NCBI RefSeq assembly: GCF_949987515.2
Contig: NC_082683.1
Location: forward strand, 127,496,582-127,560,581
DNA length: 64,000 nt
Direction of reading: 5' to 3'
Source of the DNA: Delphinus delphis
Taxonomy: Eukaryota; Chordata; Mammalia; Artiodactyla; Delphinidae
The notes beneath the pieces are model-generated. The model was not told the origin of the DNA. It saw only the letters and a list, made by a program, of their open reading frames with translations, and did not search any database. Position numbers and translations under genes: made by a program. Of the stretch, positions 24,650-37,869 are shown in pieces (position 1 is the first letter of the stretch; each line of letters begins with the position of its first letter).

Positions 24650-24915
24650 GGCAGAAAGCAAGGAGAGCTAGGATTAGTCTGGTCTTTACTGTCACCCCAC
24701 TGGTCTTCTGCAGCTCTCCCTGTCTGATTTAGAGCCCCTCTTCAGTGGTCCTCGTTCATACTTCACTGCACAGGGATCTTACTGTACAGTTGGTTGCCTT
24801 GTCTCTCTGTCCAAATGTTTGCAGCTTCCATGAAGTCAGGAGCTGTGTTTCATCGGTCATTTTCCATAACACAATGCTGGCATATAGCAGGAGCTAAATG
24901 AATGAACTAACTACG
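24650..24915 (+). mobile_element. L2 LINE 3' fragment
   Basis: Resembles the L2 3' end on the plus strand, with CTTCCATGAAGTCAGGAGCT and a terminal GGCATATAGCAGGAGCTAAA TGAATGAA pattern. Confidence 0.6.
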
Positions 24916-26780
24916 TGATTCTATACATTTATCCAAGCTGAAGCATATGTTCTTCATCAATAAATTGGTTGAGGATGGGGTGGATGTTGGACTGGATCCG
25001 AGGTTTTCAAACTGTGGATGTGACCTACTAGTGGGATGTGATATCAATTTAGTGGGTTGCAACAGCCTTAAAAAAGTATCAGAGTACCTTCCAGGTAGTG
25101 ATGATAAGCACTGTAGGGTGAAACTTTTGTATTAGTTGTATATTTGTATATGTTTACCATGCAGCAATATAAAATGTATTTCTTACTATGGTTGTCCTCA
25201 AAATTGTTGAATGCCTCTGGACTAGATTAATGTTACCTCTAGTCATTTATTTAATTCTATATTTCAATAGTAGGTTGTATTATGGAAGGCAGAATTCACA
25301 CTATACTATACTATTTCTCTAGGTGAGTTAAAATGAAGAAATTTTAATATTTTGTTAAATTGACTGTCTTAATTGAAAAAGGAATATGTATATGTGATAA
25401 AAACTCAGACATTTCAAGAGTGCGTATAGTAGAAATAGTAAAAATTGTCTTTCTCTCACTGAGGTTTCTTATTTATTAAGATGTTTCATTTAACCTGCAT
25501 ATCTGACAAATTATATCTGAGTTTATATTTTCTTTATATTACATTTATTTGATTTTTGAGGGCAGAGAGAGTTTAATAAACTTGTTTGGTTGTAGGTAGA
25601 TGATTAAACCAGTTGTGAAAGGAAACGTTTGAAAATTCTAATAGCAGGTGGATTTGTTCACTTACTGAGTCATTTACAGTCATATTTTGAGAGTCCACTC
25701 CATGCCAGAAACTGTGTGAGCCTCTATGTATATAACAGCTCCTTCAAAGAACTTCGTGACCCAGAAGGGTACAGGATTGATATGCACCATGCTGTCATTA
25801 TCAGGGTAATCAGGCTAACAATTTTTATGTAAGGCATTTGTTAGAAAGTACTTGGCTGGGTCAGGATGATATCTCCAAATATCTGAGGAGCTGTTAATTG
25901 GAGATTGACTCTATGTCCCTGGAAGACTGAATTAGAACAAATGGGTGAAAGTTATAGGCAGGCAGATTTAAACTTAACATAAGGGAGACTGCTCAACAGA
26001 ACGGTTGAGAAACGGAATGAATTGCCTGTGAAGCAGTAAGTATTCCATCACCAGAAGGATAGAGGCTGGGGATTAAAGACTGACTGGCTTCTTGGCATGG
26101 CGTAGAAGGGAGGCAGGTGGAGCCTCTGAAGGTTCTTGACTTTGAAGATTCTTGCTATCATATAACAACAGTTATGTGTTTATGATTATTATTGGAAATG
26201 GAAGTTTAGATAGAATTTGGGTGTCTTTAGAGGTACAGAGTGGTCTGAATGGTTAAAGGAAAATATCACACCTCTTTGGAGAGTCCAGGAAAGATTTCAT
26301 CAAAGAGGTAGGGTTTGAGATGAGCAGGAGAGTCTAAGAATTTGATAAGTTGAGATGGGGCCAAAAGTCACAGATTGCAGCCTTTTCTGACCTCTCGATG
26401 ACTTAGGGATGGTTCCCTAAGTTTAGTTCCATGCTGTTTAACTCTTCAAGGTTTCTGACTGACTTATTGTAGTTTGTGGTCCCTGAGGCAGACTGCAAAC
26501 TCCTTACTGGTATTCCCCATAGTATCTTGCACAATTCTGTTTTATGTACTTAATTTTTATTGAATTTTCACTAAGAAAACTGTTGACCCAACTTAAGATG
26601 GGTTGGTACTGGGCATAAAGATCATGGCTTTTAGAAATACTTCTATTTGACACTTGTGAGATAATATTGACTGTATTTGAAATAATGCTCTTAGCTTGAT
26701 AAACTAATATTTATAGCCCATGTGCCTTAGTTTTTGAGTTATCCTTTCTCTCACCTGTACTTCTCTACTATTTTTACTTA
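24916..26780 (+). other. DNM3 intron 1, no gene
   Basis: Unassigned sequence. 26400-26570 (GCAAACTCCTTACTGGTATT) may be another old L2 3' end. No exon is found. Confidence 0.4.
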
Positions 26781-26784
26781 TTTA

Positions 26785-26915
26785 AAAATTTTTTAAATTA
26801 AAGTATAGTTGATTTACAATGTTGCATTAGTTTCAGGTGTACAGCATAGTGATTCTTTTTTTTCAGGTTATATTCCATTATAGGTTATTATAAGATATTA
26901 GATGTAATTCCCTTC
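26785..26915 (-). mobile_element. L1 3' end fragment
   Basis: AAGTATAGTTGATTTACAAT and AGTTTCAGGTGTACAGCATA are the inverted 3' terminus of an L1. Strongly 5' truncated. Confidence 0.75.
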
Positions 26916-27389
26916 CATTTTTTTAATGATATAAATGTACTTATGATTCTCTGTTTTAACATCTGCCCTCTTCAGCTGTGTTAGCTTAGCTCTTTCCTTC
27001 CCATACGATCTTTCCAACTTTTACTATCTGAACTCTTGTTCTCTGAACCCAGGAACCAAGTAGATTTGAATTACAAGGGATAATTAATACGTGAAAGAAT
27101 GGTCCATCTCAACATTTCCCAAAGCAAGTATATAGATATGTGTGTGTATGATTTACCTGAGGAACTTGTCAAAATATGGGTTCCTGGGCTCCACTCATGG
27201 AGACTGACTCAGTGGGTCTAGAGTTAAACCAAGAGTAATCAGTGTTTTTCCAGAAGCTCTTCTGGTGCTTCTGATAAGCAGCCAGATTTGGGAGCTACTA
27301 ATCACTACTTTCACAGTTCTATTATTTCTGCAGCTGTGGATAAGGAATGAAATGTGTCTTCCTTTCCCATCAGTACACTGAAACTGCCC

Positions 27390-27835
27390 TTGCCAAGGTC
27401 ACTGATGATCTCCAAACAGCTTAATTTGCTTTCTAAGTATTTCTGAAGTTAATCACCTATGTATGCTTAATTCCTATTACCAGTGATGCTTAATTCCTAC
27501 AACCGTTAACTGAGTTCAAGTTATCATCATTCATCTTCTGGACTATAGCAATATACTTAATGCCTTCCCCATCTGTAACCCTTCAATCGAACTTCCACAC
27601 AGCCATGGCATGATTGATATGAAATTAAAATTAAATGGTGTCACTATCTTAGTGAAAACTTTTCAGCTCTTAATGCCAATAGCATAAAATTTAAGCTTCT
27701 TGGCATGGCATAAAAGGCCCTGAATGGCCCAGCTTCTCCAGGTTATCTGTTGTGCTTTGACTGAACTCTGATTCATGCCCTACACACATTTACCATGTGT
27801 TTCACATTTCTTTGCCTTTTTCGTGTGAACCCCTT
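27390..27835 (+). mobile_element. L2 LINE fragment
   Basis: Plus-strand L2 landmarks: AAGGTCACTGATGATCTCCA at left, then CTTCTTGGCATGGCATAAAA and GGCCCTGAATGGCCCAGCTT at right. Degenerate ORF2 C-terminus and 3' UTR. Confidence 0.72.
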
Positions 27836-27856
27836 TATAAGAATGGTATTATAATC

Positions 27857-29346
27857 TTGGAAGAACAAAAACAAAAACAGTAAAGTTGGAGGACCCACAC
27901 TTTCCAATTCTAGAACTTACTACAAAACTGCATTAATCAAAATAGTATAGTACTGGCATAAGGATAGACATACAGATCAATGGAATAGAATTGAGAGTCT
28001 GGGAATAAACTATTATATTTATGGTCAGTTGATTTCTGACTAGAATGCCAAGACAATTCAGTGCAGGGTAGGAAGAGTAGCCTTTTTAACAAATGGTGCT
28101 GGGCAACAGGATACCCACATGCAAAAGAATTTGGAATGCTATCTCAAACCATATACAAAAACTAAAAATGTATTGAAGACCTAAATGCAAAAGCTAAAAC
28201 AATAAAACTCTTAGAGTTTTAGAGCAAAACACAAGTGTAAATCTTGATGACTTTAGATTCGGCAGTGGTTTCTTAGCTATGACACTGGAAGTACAAGTGA
28301 CCAAAAAAAAAAGATAACTTGGACTTCATCAAAATTAAAAACTATTGTGCTTCGAAGGACACTACTAAGAACATGAAAAGATAACCCAGAGAATGGGAGA
28401 CTTTTTTTTTTTTTTGCAAAGCATGTATCTGATAAAGGACTAGTATCCAGAATATATAAGGAACTCTTATAACTTAATAAAAAGACAACCCAATTTAAAA
28501 ATGGGCAAAGGATTTGAATAGATATTTCTCCAGTGAATATATACAAATTACCAATAAGCACATGAAAAGATGCTCGGTGTCATTAGCTATTAGGGAAATG
28601 CAAATCAAAGCAACGATGAAATATTTCACATGCACTAAGATGGGTATGATTAAAAGAAAAAGATGAACAATAACAAGTTTCAGTGAGGATATGGAGAAAT
28701 TGGATTCCTTATACATTTCTGATGGGAGTGTAAAATTGTAAAGCCACTTTGGAAAACAATTTTTCGGTTTCTTAAAAAGTTAAATATAGTTATAATATCC
28801 AGCAATTCCACTCCTATGCATTACACCGACAAGAATGAAAACCTAAGTATACACAATAACCTGTACATGAATGTTATAGCAGCATTATTCATAATAGCCA
28901 AAAGGTAGAAATAGCCCAGATACACATCAGTTGATGAATGGATAAACAAAATGTGATATATCCATAAATGAAACTTTATTCAGCCATAAAAATGAATAGA
29001 GTACTGATACATGCTACAATGTGGATGAACCTTGAAAACATTATGCTAAGTGAAAGAAGCCAGACACAAAAGACCACATATCATATTCCATTTATATGAA
29101 ATGTCCTGAATAGGCAAATCCATAGGGACAGAAAGCAGATTAGTGGTTGCCAGGAGCTAAGGCAGGGTATGGAAATGGAGAATGACTGCTAGGGGGTATG
29201 GGGTTTCTTTCGGGGGTGATGAAAATGTTTTGGGATTAGATAGCATTGATGATTGTACAATATTGTGAATATGTTAAAAATGACTGAACTGTATACTTCT
29301 AAAGGGTGAATTTTATGGTACGTGAATTATATCTCAATTAAAAGAA
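27857..29346 (+). mobile_element. L1 LINE 3' fragment, older subfamily
   Basis: The plus strand encodes the degenerate ORF2 C-terminal half (around 28490-28620 as NPI-KWAK-type text, then the AATGCAAATCAAAGCAACGA motif). The 3' UTR follows, with GGTTGCCAGGAGCTAAGG and a terminal ATCTCAATTAAAAGAAAA. Many stops and frameshifts; 5' truncated. Confidence 0.85.
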
Positions 29347-29347
29347 A

Positions 29348-30170
29348 ACCTTAGGGATTAGATTAAATCACTTCAGGAGAGGATATGTGAAAGAGGGGAA
29401 AAAGAAGAAAAGCCGAAGAAAGGCACCCTGCAAAGGGAGCCAAGGAGAGACCAAAGATGTAGCAGGTAAATCAAGAGGCTGTTTAGAACTGAGGGAAAAG
29501 AGCAGTTTTATTGGAGGGGTAGGAATCTCAACTTGGAGTGAGTTGAGAAGGGAATGGGAAGTAAGTGGGGACAGAGTGCATAGACAACTCTTCTGAGGAA
29601 AAGCTGGAACAGGGTTTGGGAGGGTACATTTTTTTGATGGGAGATATTAGAGCAGCGGTCCCCAACATTTTTGGCAGCAGGGACCGGTTTCATGGAAGAC
29701 AATTTTTCCATGGACCGGGGGGCGTGGGGGGGGGGATGGTTCAGGCGGTAATGCTAGCAATGGGGAGCGGCAGATGAAGTTTCGCTCGCTCACTGCCGCT
29801 CACCTCTTGTGCGGTCCGGGTTGGGTACCCCTGTATTAGAGCATTTTTGTTTGCTAGTGGGAATGATCCAGGAGAAGACATAGATGATACAGGGAAGAAA
29901 GACAGGAGGGAGGGTCAGGAAAGCCTTGGGAAAATGCAGGGGGATGGAATCCAGAGGTTCTGTGGTGGAAAGCCTCTTACAAGAGGAGGAGGGGCACCTC
30001 ATCCATTGGAACTAAAGGATAAAGAAGTTGGTGCATAGAGTTGATAGGGGGAAGATAGGGAAGTTCCAATTTGATAAATGACAGCATTAGCTGATGGTAG
30101 AGTGGGAAGGAGAGGGAGGAATAGAAAGAAGAAGGGAAAATGTAGGCAAAGAATATCTGAGGGAATGGGA
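29348..30170 (-). mobile_element. L2 LINE upstream fragment, split by a hAT MITE
   Basis: Purine-rich on the plus strand. The minus strand matches the region before the L2 reverse transcriptase: GGGAATGATCCAGGAGAAGA and GGATGGAATCCAGAGG are its inverted landmarks. A 181-bp hAT element interrupts it at 29653. Confidence 0.55.
29653..29833. mobile_element. hAT-type MITE with perfect 8-bp TSD
   Basis: The terminal inverted repeats are CAGCGGTCCCCAAC at left and GTTGGGTACCCCTG at right. The 8-bp TSD TATTAGAG is perfect at 29645-29652 and 29834-29841, which is diagnostic of hAT transposition. Subterminal sequences (GGGACCGGTTTCATGGAAGA; TTCGCTCGCTCACTGCCGCT) match both ends of the large element at 55324-57993, so this is an internally deleted, non-autonomous relative. 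Confidence 0.93.
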
Positions 30171-30329
30171 GTGTGAGTTCAGTAGAGAACTATATTCAAA
30201 ATGTATATGAAATTGTCCTTTTCATAAGTCAAAAACAAGTGGATTTTCTAAAATGCAAGTTTTGTCGTTACTCTACTGTTAAAGTCTCTGTTACCCAGCT
30301 TTTTAGCATGATACACTGTTTCACTCATG

Positions 30330-30560
30330 ATCTGCCATCTGCCTCTCTCCATTCTCCTCTCCTGCTGCTCCTCCTGTTCACCGTGGTGTTCAGTCCTGCT
30401 GAACTACTTAGAGTTCCTAGAAAAAGCATCAAGGCCTTTCATGTCTCCATAGCTTAACACATATTCCTATCTACCTGGAAAGCTCTTTGGGTTCCCTTTT
30501 GCCTGCCTAACTTGACTTACTTTTCAAGATACAGCTTTCATCTCTTCTTGGAAGCCTTCA
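30330..30560 (+). mobile_element. L2 LINE 3' fragment
   Basis: Plus-strand L2 landmarks include TATCTACCTGGAAAGCTCTT and CATCTCTTCTTGGAAGCCTT. Diverged. Confidence 0.6.
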
Positions 30561-30599
30561 CTAAACTCACAGGTAGAAGATATTCACTAAATGTATGTT

Positions 30600-32405
30600 G
30601 AAAGACTGGAGATTCTTAGAGCTCTGTTGAACTGATGATGAGCTCTTTGAATAAAGAAGAATTATCCAGAAAGGCAGTGTTGTGTGTACAAAAAGCCAAG
30701 GGCTCTTGAACTTTTGTGGCTTTCTAAGTTTGCATTTGCAAAGTCTTCATTTTCAAAGTCTAAAAAGTCTAAATATCTAGGACATAGGACATAGACTCCT
30801 CAATAAATGAGCTTTAAAAATAGTGCTTAAGCAAAGAGTTACATGTAGCAAAACATGCCCAAGAGATGGTCTCCATGCAAGGTTCACAAGGACATTTGCT
30901 TTATTTAAAATGCTGCATTTTTTTTGGCATAACATTTAAGACAGATTTTGAAAGACCTATAATGAAAGCTGTTTTTCCAAAAGGTAATGTTTCTTCAGAA
31001 TGACTTGTAGGTTCCCTGGTTTGGACCCATGGATGGGTGAATGGAGGAATACATTTGGCGTAGAAGGAAAATATGTATATTTGGACCTAACCTGCATATT
31101 TTCCATTAAGGTCTCCAGCTGCTTGAGCATTAAGGAGTTGTGCCAGTGAGGAGGACAGGACCTGGTAACTGGTTGAAAGGAGCTAACAGAGCTTATGATA
31201 AGGCTTGCCAGGGCAGAGGACAAACTCCCAGTTGTCCATAGAACAGACAGGACTTGTGGAAACATAGTGTTAAGTGGAGGCCCCTGAGCTTGGAAAAGGG
31301 ACTTTTCTATTAGGCTGGAACCAAGAAAAGCACAAAGAGATCACAGCTAATATACATAATATACATGTACAAACACCTCAATTTGGAATGGGGTACAACA
31401 TTTATTGTTGAGTTGTCATTGTGTGGCTTGTTTATTCAGTATCTTCTCTCTTTAAAAAATGGTATATAAATTGAATATTTGTAAATAGTGTTTTCTTAAC
31501 ACTTTGCATTACTATATTAGAGATGCTTTAATCTTCAGATTTTGCTTGCCAAAAGTTTCTAATTCTTGAAAAATTTTTCTTAGCATGTAGCTTGGATTTT
31601 TAGAGTGAGAATCTTTGCGAGGCTAAATTGTTTTATAATGAAATTGATCATTCCTTAATTCCCCTTTTAAAACACAGATGTTTAAAATCTAGCAAGTTTT
31701 CTTCATTGGAGAGAAACATTTCCTTAATTTATAAGAAGTTAGTTATCATCCCTGCAAATAAAACCATTTTAAATTTAGATTTATTTATATCCTGTTTTTC
31801 CACTGAGGATTTGAGGTGGCTTCCTATATTCATTCATTTTTTCAACAAATATTTATAGAGATATTGGACACATAAAATGAAACAATAAAGATTAGAAGTG
31901 AAGAAGCAGGACAAAAGAAAAAGTAACTACTGTAAGATCAAAGAATGGAGAATAGAAAATTTGCAAACATAAAAATTATCGTAATAGTGGACTTGAACGC
32001 ATGTAAACAGCCTGGTAGTCAGGGGCAAAAGCGAAATATGATCACTTAGTTTTATTACCAGAAAGGAGGAAGAAACATTCATATTCACAGAGTCTCCTCT
32101 AGAGCTAAGGCAAGAGCAATTTCTCATATTTTATAACAACCTGTAGTAGCTTCCTTCCTCTGTGATCTTATTCATTATCAGGGTTCAGCTTGGCAGGTGA
32201 CTTTGGAATCTTGAGCCTGGATCCCATTCCCATATTGCGGATGCATGCTGAAATTTCAACTTAAATGCTCATACTTTCACTAATAGATTCATCATCTTCC
32301 CCAGATAGCTCATTTCTTATGTGTATTAATGGACTTCTCTTAATCAACAAGCCTTAAAACTTTCATATTTTCTTCAAGTCTCCACTCCCCACACCAGCTA
32401 AATGT
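30600..32405 (+). other. DNM3 intron 1, nothing recognised
   Basis: AT-rich, unassigned. Short open frames lack coding character. Confidence 0.45.
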
Positions 32406-32409
32406 AGGG

Positions 32410-32880
32410 TTTCTACTTCAGGGTGCCTTTGTACTTACTCTCTCAGTGCTTTTCCACTTCTGTTGCTGTTGTCTCAGTTCTGAACTTATTTTCCTCTTGC
32501 CTGCTCTATTACAATAGCTTGTTTAATAGCCTCAGTTCTTCCAGTGTCAACCCCTGTCTAAATCATCGTAAATACCCTTGCCAGAGTTCTCTTAAAGCAC
32601 AACTCTAATCATCATCAGCTCCTTTTTCCAACATAATAAAATCCTAACTCCTTGGCATGACATTTAAAGCTTTCCATGATCTGGTCACCAACTACTTTCC
32701 AGCATAATCTTCCATTCCTTTCACACACTGTAGGTACCATTCTCTGGAACATTCCTTGTGCAAATTTCTTTCCCTTGTGTCATTACCCATACTGTTTCCT
32801 CAATCTAGAATGCTTTTGCTCTTCCTATTCCTCCCATTTTAATTCAATTTATAAAAATTTTCCTGAGTCTTTGCCATAAA
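32410..32880 (+). mobile_element. L2 LINE 3' fragment
   Basis: CTTGGCATGACATTTAAAGC, CCATGATCTGGTCACCAACT and CTCAATCTAGAATGCTTTTG follow the order of the L2 ORF2 end and 3' UTR. Confidence 0.75.
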
Positions 32881-33054
32881 CAAAGGGTCGTGCTAGCTAT
32901 TGTGGATTCAGAGATAGAATGCTTACCCTTTCCCTCAGAGATCTCACAATTGTATTCAGAGGAATTAGTAAATTGAAGTTTACCTACTGTTTCCTCTATG
33001 AAGCCTTTCTAATTTCCTAGCTTAAATTGATTTTACTTTCTTTCATGTTTTTTT

Positions 33055-33515
33055 AAAGCCCTTACTTGCATTTTTTATTTTTCATTTAAAATTTTTTCTA
33101 CAGTTTTTTTTTTTTTCCTGTGGTACGCGGGCCTCTCACTGTTGTGGCCTCTCTCGTTGCGGAGCACAGGCTCCGGACGCGCAGGCTCAGCGGCCATGGC
33201 TCACGGGCCTAGCCGCTCCGTGGCATGTGGGATCTTCCCGGACTGGGGCACGAACCCGTGTCCCCTGCATCGGCAGGCGGACTCTCAACCACTGCGCCAC
33301 CAGGGAAGCCCTTTTCTACAGTTTTTAAAGATTACTTTCCATTTATAGTTATTACAAAATATTGGCTGTATTCCCTGTGTTTTATAATAGATCCTTGAGC
33401 CTATCTTACACCCAATAGTTTGTTCCTCTCACTTCCCTACCCCTGTTGCCTGCCTCGCCCCCTCCTGCCCCTGCACTGGTAACCACTTATTTGTACCCTG
33501 TATCTCTCATATATT
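33055..33515 (-). mobile_element. L1 3' end, split by a CHR SINE
   Basis: The right part (33327-33515) contains the inverted L1 3' landmarks TATTGGCTGTATTCCCTGTG and CACTGGTAACCACTTATTTG. The left part is the AT-rich L1 tail. The halves rejoin when the SINE is removed. Confidence 0.75.
33109..33311 (-). mobile_element. CHR SINE (short form) with perfect TSD
   Basis: Near-consensus copy. The 15-bp TSD TTTTCTACAGTTTTT flanks it at 33094-33108 and 33312-33326. Confidence 0.96.
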
Positions 33516-34174
33516 TTAAATAGGCCTTATGGATATTCCAAATATTATTTTATATGCCCCATTATAAACTTCTATGCATCACATTACCTGCATCCTTAGG
33601 TCCCTATGCATGCCATATTATAACTTTCACACAGTAAGTGTTCAGTAACTATTTTCAGGGCTGCATACATGGTCAATTGGCTGAGATGTTACATAGATCC
33701 TAAGAAGTAGGTATCATTGTCAAAACACTCACAGAATGTATTTTTGGGGTCTGGTTTGAAAAGTTGCTTTTAGGTCTTATCTTAAAAGCTTTGGTGCATG
33801 TAAGTTCTAATAAAGACCAAACATTTAAAAAGTTTTCCGCTATGTGTGTAACCACACATGGAGCGCAGCCTTTGAAGTCAGCAGGAAATCTACACAGCAT
33901 GTGGAGAAGAGCCTGAAATGGTTTGGGCAGGGATAGGAGTCAGACTTTCAGGGCAGGCCTCCCCCAAGGACAAGTGGGCTGAAGATCAGGTTTGGAACAG
34001 ATTTGAAGCACACCTGTATTCACATGAGAGGTGATGGCTTTTGAAATTTGATATAACTCTGATTAGTTTGCTGTGGAAATGCTGTGGAACCAATTACTGG
34101 TTAAGTAATTGAAGAATACCCCTCTCCCTGCCTCTACCATGATTACTTTATTTCATTAAAAACACCCCTATATT

Positions 34175-34325
34175 TTATTTTATTTTTTTAAACTTTTATT
34201 TTTAAATTTTTTTGGCAGCACTGCACGGCATGTGAGATCTTAGTTCCCTGACCAGGGATGGAACCCGTGCCCCCTTCAGTGCAAGCGAGGAGTCCTAACC
34301 ACTGGACCGCCAGGGAATTACCCTA
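34175..34325 (-). mobile_element. CHR SINE, CHR-1-like
   Basis: Inverted head CCGCCAGGGAATTACCC at right and CACGGCATGTGAGATCTTAG in the body, with a long T/A-rich tail at left. Flanks AACACCCCTATATTTTA and AAAACCTATATTTTAA suggest an imperfect TSD. Confidence 0.85.
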
Positions 34326-34891
34326 AAAAACCTATATTTTAATATGGCTGTTCATACTTTGAACCTCAAATATTTGGAATATAGATGTCACATCTGTGCT
34401 AGGCTATAATAGGTCGCATCCATGGTTCATCTAGTCCATGATTCTTCGGCTAACACATAGTCAAGTAACATGCCTTGGAGAGACGCAGGGCACATGGTCT
34501 CACTTTCATATATTAATCTTTAACGGAGGTTAAATGCGCCCAAAGTATTTTCGTATACTTGTCATATTATATTTTTTCTGCATTTCCTTTGAATTTACTT
34601 TTATTTAAACCTAACTTCTGCTTGGAATAATGTATACTTCATATTTATAGTCCACTTTGGAAATTATTAACAGGCTGCAAATTTACATGCTTGAGTGTTG
34701 AAGGGAATTCTTATCATCCCAGTATTTGACATTTGTGGGTTCTACTTCAGTGGTACCTTTAATCATATATCGCATGTTTATATATTTACCATATTTTATC
34801 TATCAAAGATGCCACAATTTTAAGATGCACCATTATTTTATATAAGCTCAGAAAGAAAAAAAATCCACTGTCATTTAAATACATGCTTTCT

Positions 34892-35252
34892 GGTCATAAA
34901 GAACCTAGGGGCAAGACGGGAATAAAGACACAGACCTACTAGCGAATGGACTTGAGGATATGGGGAGGGGGCAGGGTAAGCTGTGACAAAGTGAGAGAGT
35001 GGCATGGACATGTATACACTACCAAACATAAAATAAATAGCTAGTGAGAAGCAGCCACACAGCACAGGGTGATCAGCTCGGTGGTTTGTGACCACCTAGA
35101 GGGGTGGGATAGGGAGGGTGGGAGGGAGGGAGACGCAAGAGGGAAGAGATATGGGAACATATGTATATGTATAACTGATTCACTTTGTTATAAAGCAGAA
35201 ACTAACACATCATTGTAAAGCAATTATACTCCAATAAAGATGTTAAAAAAAT
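34892..35252 (+). mobile_element. Severely 5'-truncated L1 with perfect TSD
   Basis: Only the last ~360 bases of an L1 3' UTR are present, from AAAGAACCTAGGGGCAAGAC to the terminal CCAATAAAGATGTTAAAAAA. The 15-bp TSD AAATACATGCTTTCT is perfect at 34877-34891 and 35253-35267, a textbook target-primed insertion. Confidence 0.95.
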
Positions 35253-35269
35253 AAATACATGCTTTCTTA

Positions 35270-36900
35270 TGTTTTATAGTTATTGGAAAAGCTCTCAGAC
35301 TTTAGAAATAGATTTTTATCATATGTCACTCTTATGTATACTTAAGTTGTAAGATGTTGATAAAATAAATTGGTTAATTATTCCCCAAACTTCTTCACAT
35401 TGGGTCCAACTCATGAATTACTCTTCAGTGCATGACTGATGATTGTGTTTTTCCACCCAGTATCATCCCCTATACTGTTTAGAGTGTTAGTGGTGAAGTG
35501 TTTCTTTAAAAAGTACTTCTTGATTGAATAAGAATAATGTTATTTCCTAAGAGACAGGATCTTTTAGAGCTGATCAGTTTTAGAATTCTTTGGTTCACGC
35601 CCTGTGACCCACCCTCCATGGTGAGAGTGTCCAGTGGTATCCTGATCACAGCTTCTGGCATGCCAGGCATCCATCTTCTCTCTGGTCTGCCCAGGCCAAG
35701 GGGCAGAAACTGAAACACCCTGAAGAACTTGGTGCCAAGCCAAGTGATTTTTCCTGTTTTCAACCCTGACACTGTTCACGCATTGCATGAACGAGTGGAA
35801 AATTTTGAGCAAAAAATGGCTTCTTGCCAGATCTATTTGAAATACTCAAATCTACCTATTTAATGGTGTCTTCATAGAGATGCATAATTGAGTTAGAGAT
35901 GTCACAACTTAGGCAATTTTTCAGGCAGAAAGAAAGGAGAATTAGCTTTCTTCGAAGTCAGTGCTTCTTGGCAACTCTGGCTTGCTTTATGAAGCAAGGA
36001 GTAGCCTCTGTCTATTGAAAAACATAATTTTTTGTTTTCTCTCTTTCATTGATAGAGCAATTGCCGTATGAGAAGAAACAAAAGAAGCTTCTTGGTGTCC
36101 TTTATATAATTTATCAGACTACAGTTGCAAGGGCTAATTATTCTTGCGTGTGCTTTTTTTAAGGATGTGTATTTGAACATCATATGTTTGGTCTTTTGGA
36201 GAAAACCATTTAGTGAATGAATGCTTTTGTGCACAAGCTATTGCTTTCCCCTCTGAATTAAGGTATGTGAAAACACCTGGCACATAGCCCAAGTGCTATT
36301 TCCTTTGCACTCTCCCATCTGGTACTATCCTCCACATGCCCAAGGAACTGTCATCTCCTTACTCACTGCTTGGCCACGTAGGATCTTAGCAGAGTTCAAG
36401 TTTCCCAAGATCTACAGTGTGTGATTTTCACTCTTGCTCGAGTTTGTTTCTTCAGAGGCATTTCCTCATAAGGGAAGCAGGTAGTTATATCTGTCATATG
36501 TAGTTAACTGTTGAATTGTGCTGCTTCATTGTAGAATTCCTCTTCTCTAGTTTATACTAACCACGTTTTTCCTGTACCCATATCCACAAAGAAACTTAAG
36601 CTCTTGACCTGAAATTTTCTGGTTGTTTATTTTCTCTTTTTCCATTTACTTAATTATAAATGGATTCATGTCATGACTGATAATCATTAGTTCTCACTGA
36701 GATATGATGCTGGGTTATTATCACTAAAATATTTTACTGCTGTACCATATTTTTATTGTTTGAGAAATTAAAACTAATGCTTATAGGTGATAAATGTTTC
36801 ATGCTACCTCAAGATGGAAATCAACTTATTACCAATTACTTTCAGTTTAATTTAACCTTCAGCTTGTTAAAGGTGGGAACTGATAACTTTTACATGGACT
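35270..36900 (+). other. DNM3 intron 1, nothing recognised
   Basis: Unassigned intronic DNA. 35560-35810 is relatively GC-rich but shows no known exon. Confidence 0.45.
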
Positions 36901-36906
36901 CCAGTT

Positions 36907-37110
36907 AATTTTTTTTAATTGAAATATAATTGATTTACAATGTTGTATTAGTTTCTGATGTATAGCAAAGTGATTGTTATACATGTGTATATGTATTCTT
37001 TTTCATAATCTTTTCCATTATGGTTTATTACAGGATATTACATTTCCCTGTGCTATATAGTAGGACCTTGTTGTTTATCTATTTTATATATAGTAGTTTT
37101 TATCTGCTAA
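36907..37110 (-). mobile_element. L1 3' end fragment
   Basis: Inverted L1 3' terminus (TTAATTGAAATATAATTGAT, CAATGTTGTATTAGTTTCTG, CCCTGTGCTATATAGTAGGA). Flanks share AGTTAATTTTTT on both sides (about 36903 and 37116), a likely TSD. Confidence 0.85.
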
Positions 37111-37869
37111 TTCAAGTTAATTTTTTAATATGGGAAGTTCTAACATGTCCTATAATTTTAGTTACAGCAGCTCATATCTGATATTCAGCTTCCTTCACTA
37201 ATCAGGGAGGTCAGGGAGGAACCAGTGCCCATTGTTTAGAGATGGAGTGATACAGTACACAATCATGTATGTGCTCACCACTTTGTGCTCAATGACTAGA
37301 GTCACAAGAACAGACAGATACATTGCTCTTAGGGATCTGATTTTACCAAATGCTGCACAATTTTTCATAAATTTCCGAAAAACAAAGTATAATACAATCT
37401 TCTCTCAGTTTACATGCTAGTTTTATTCTGAGAAAATTCCATGTGTTACCTGAATTCTTGTTTATATGTAAAACAGAATTAGGCTCCAGTTCAGATAACT
37501 TCATCTACATGGATGTGTAGCAAAAGATTAGAAAATTATGCAGGATGCAGGGTAGTTGTTCAGTGTACAGAACTCTCCCCAAAATTCAGGATGGTTAACA
37601 TTCCTGGTTCTGCAGTCTCTGTGAAACATCTTCATGAATTTCCAAATTGCACTCCCTTGACAACCAGTGCCCTAGTGTAATATCAGTGACTATGTAACTT
37701 ATATGTCCTAATTTTCCTTTTTTGTTTAAATATTTGGTGGTTGTTGTTTTGCTTGTTTTTATCTGCTGAAGAGAACGTTTAAACTGTAATCCTCTAGTAA
37801 GACAGAGGTCATGTATTAATTTAATGTTTTCTCCAGAAAGATAGATTCCGTGGATTTTAGAAGTAGTAA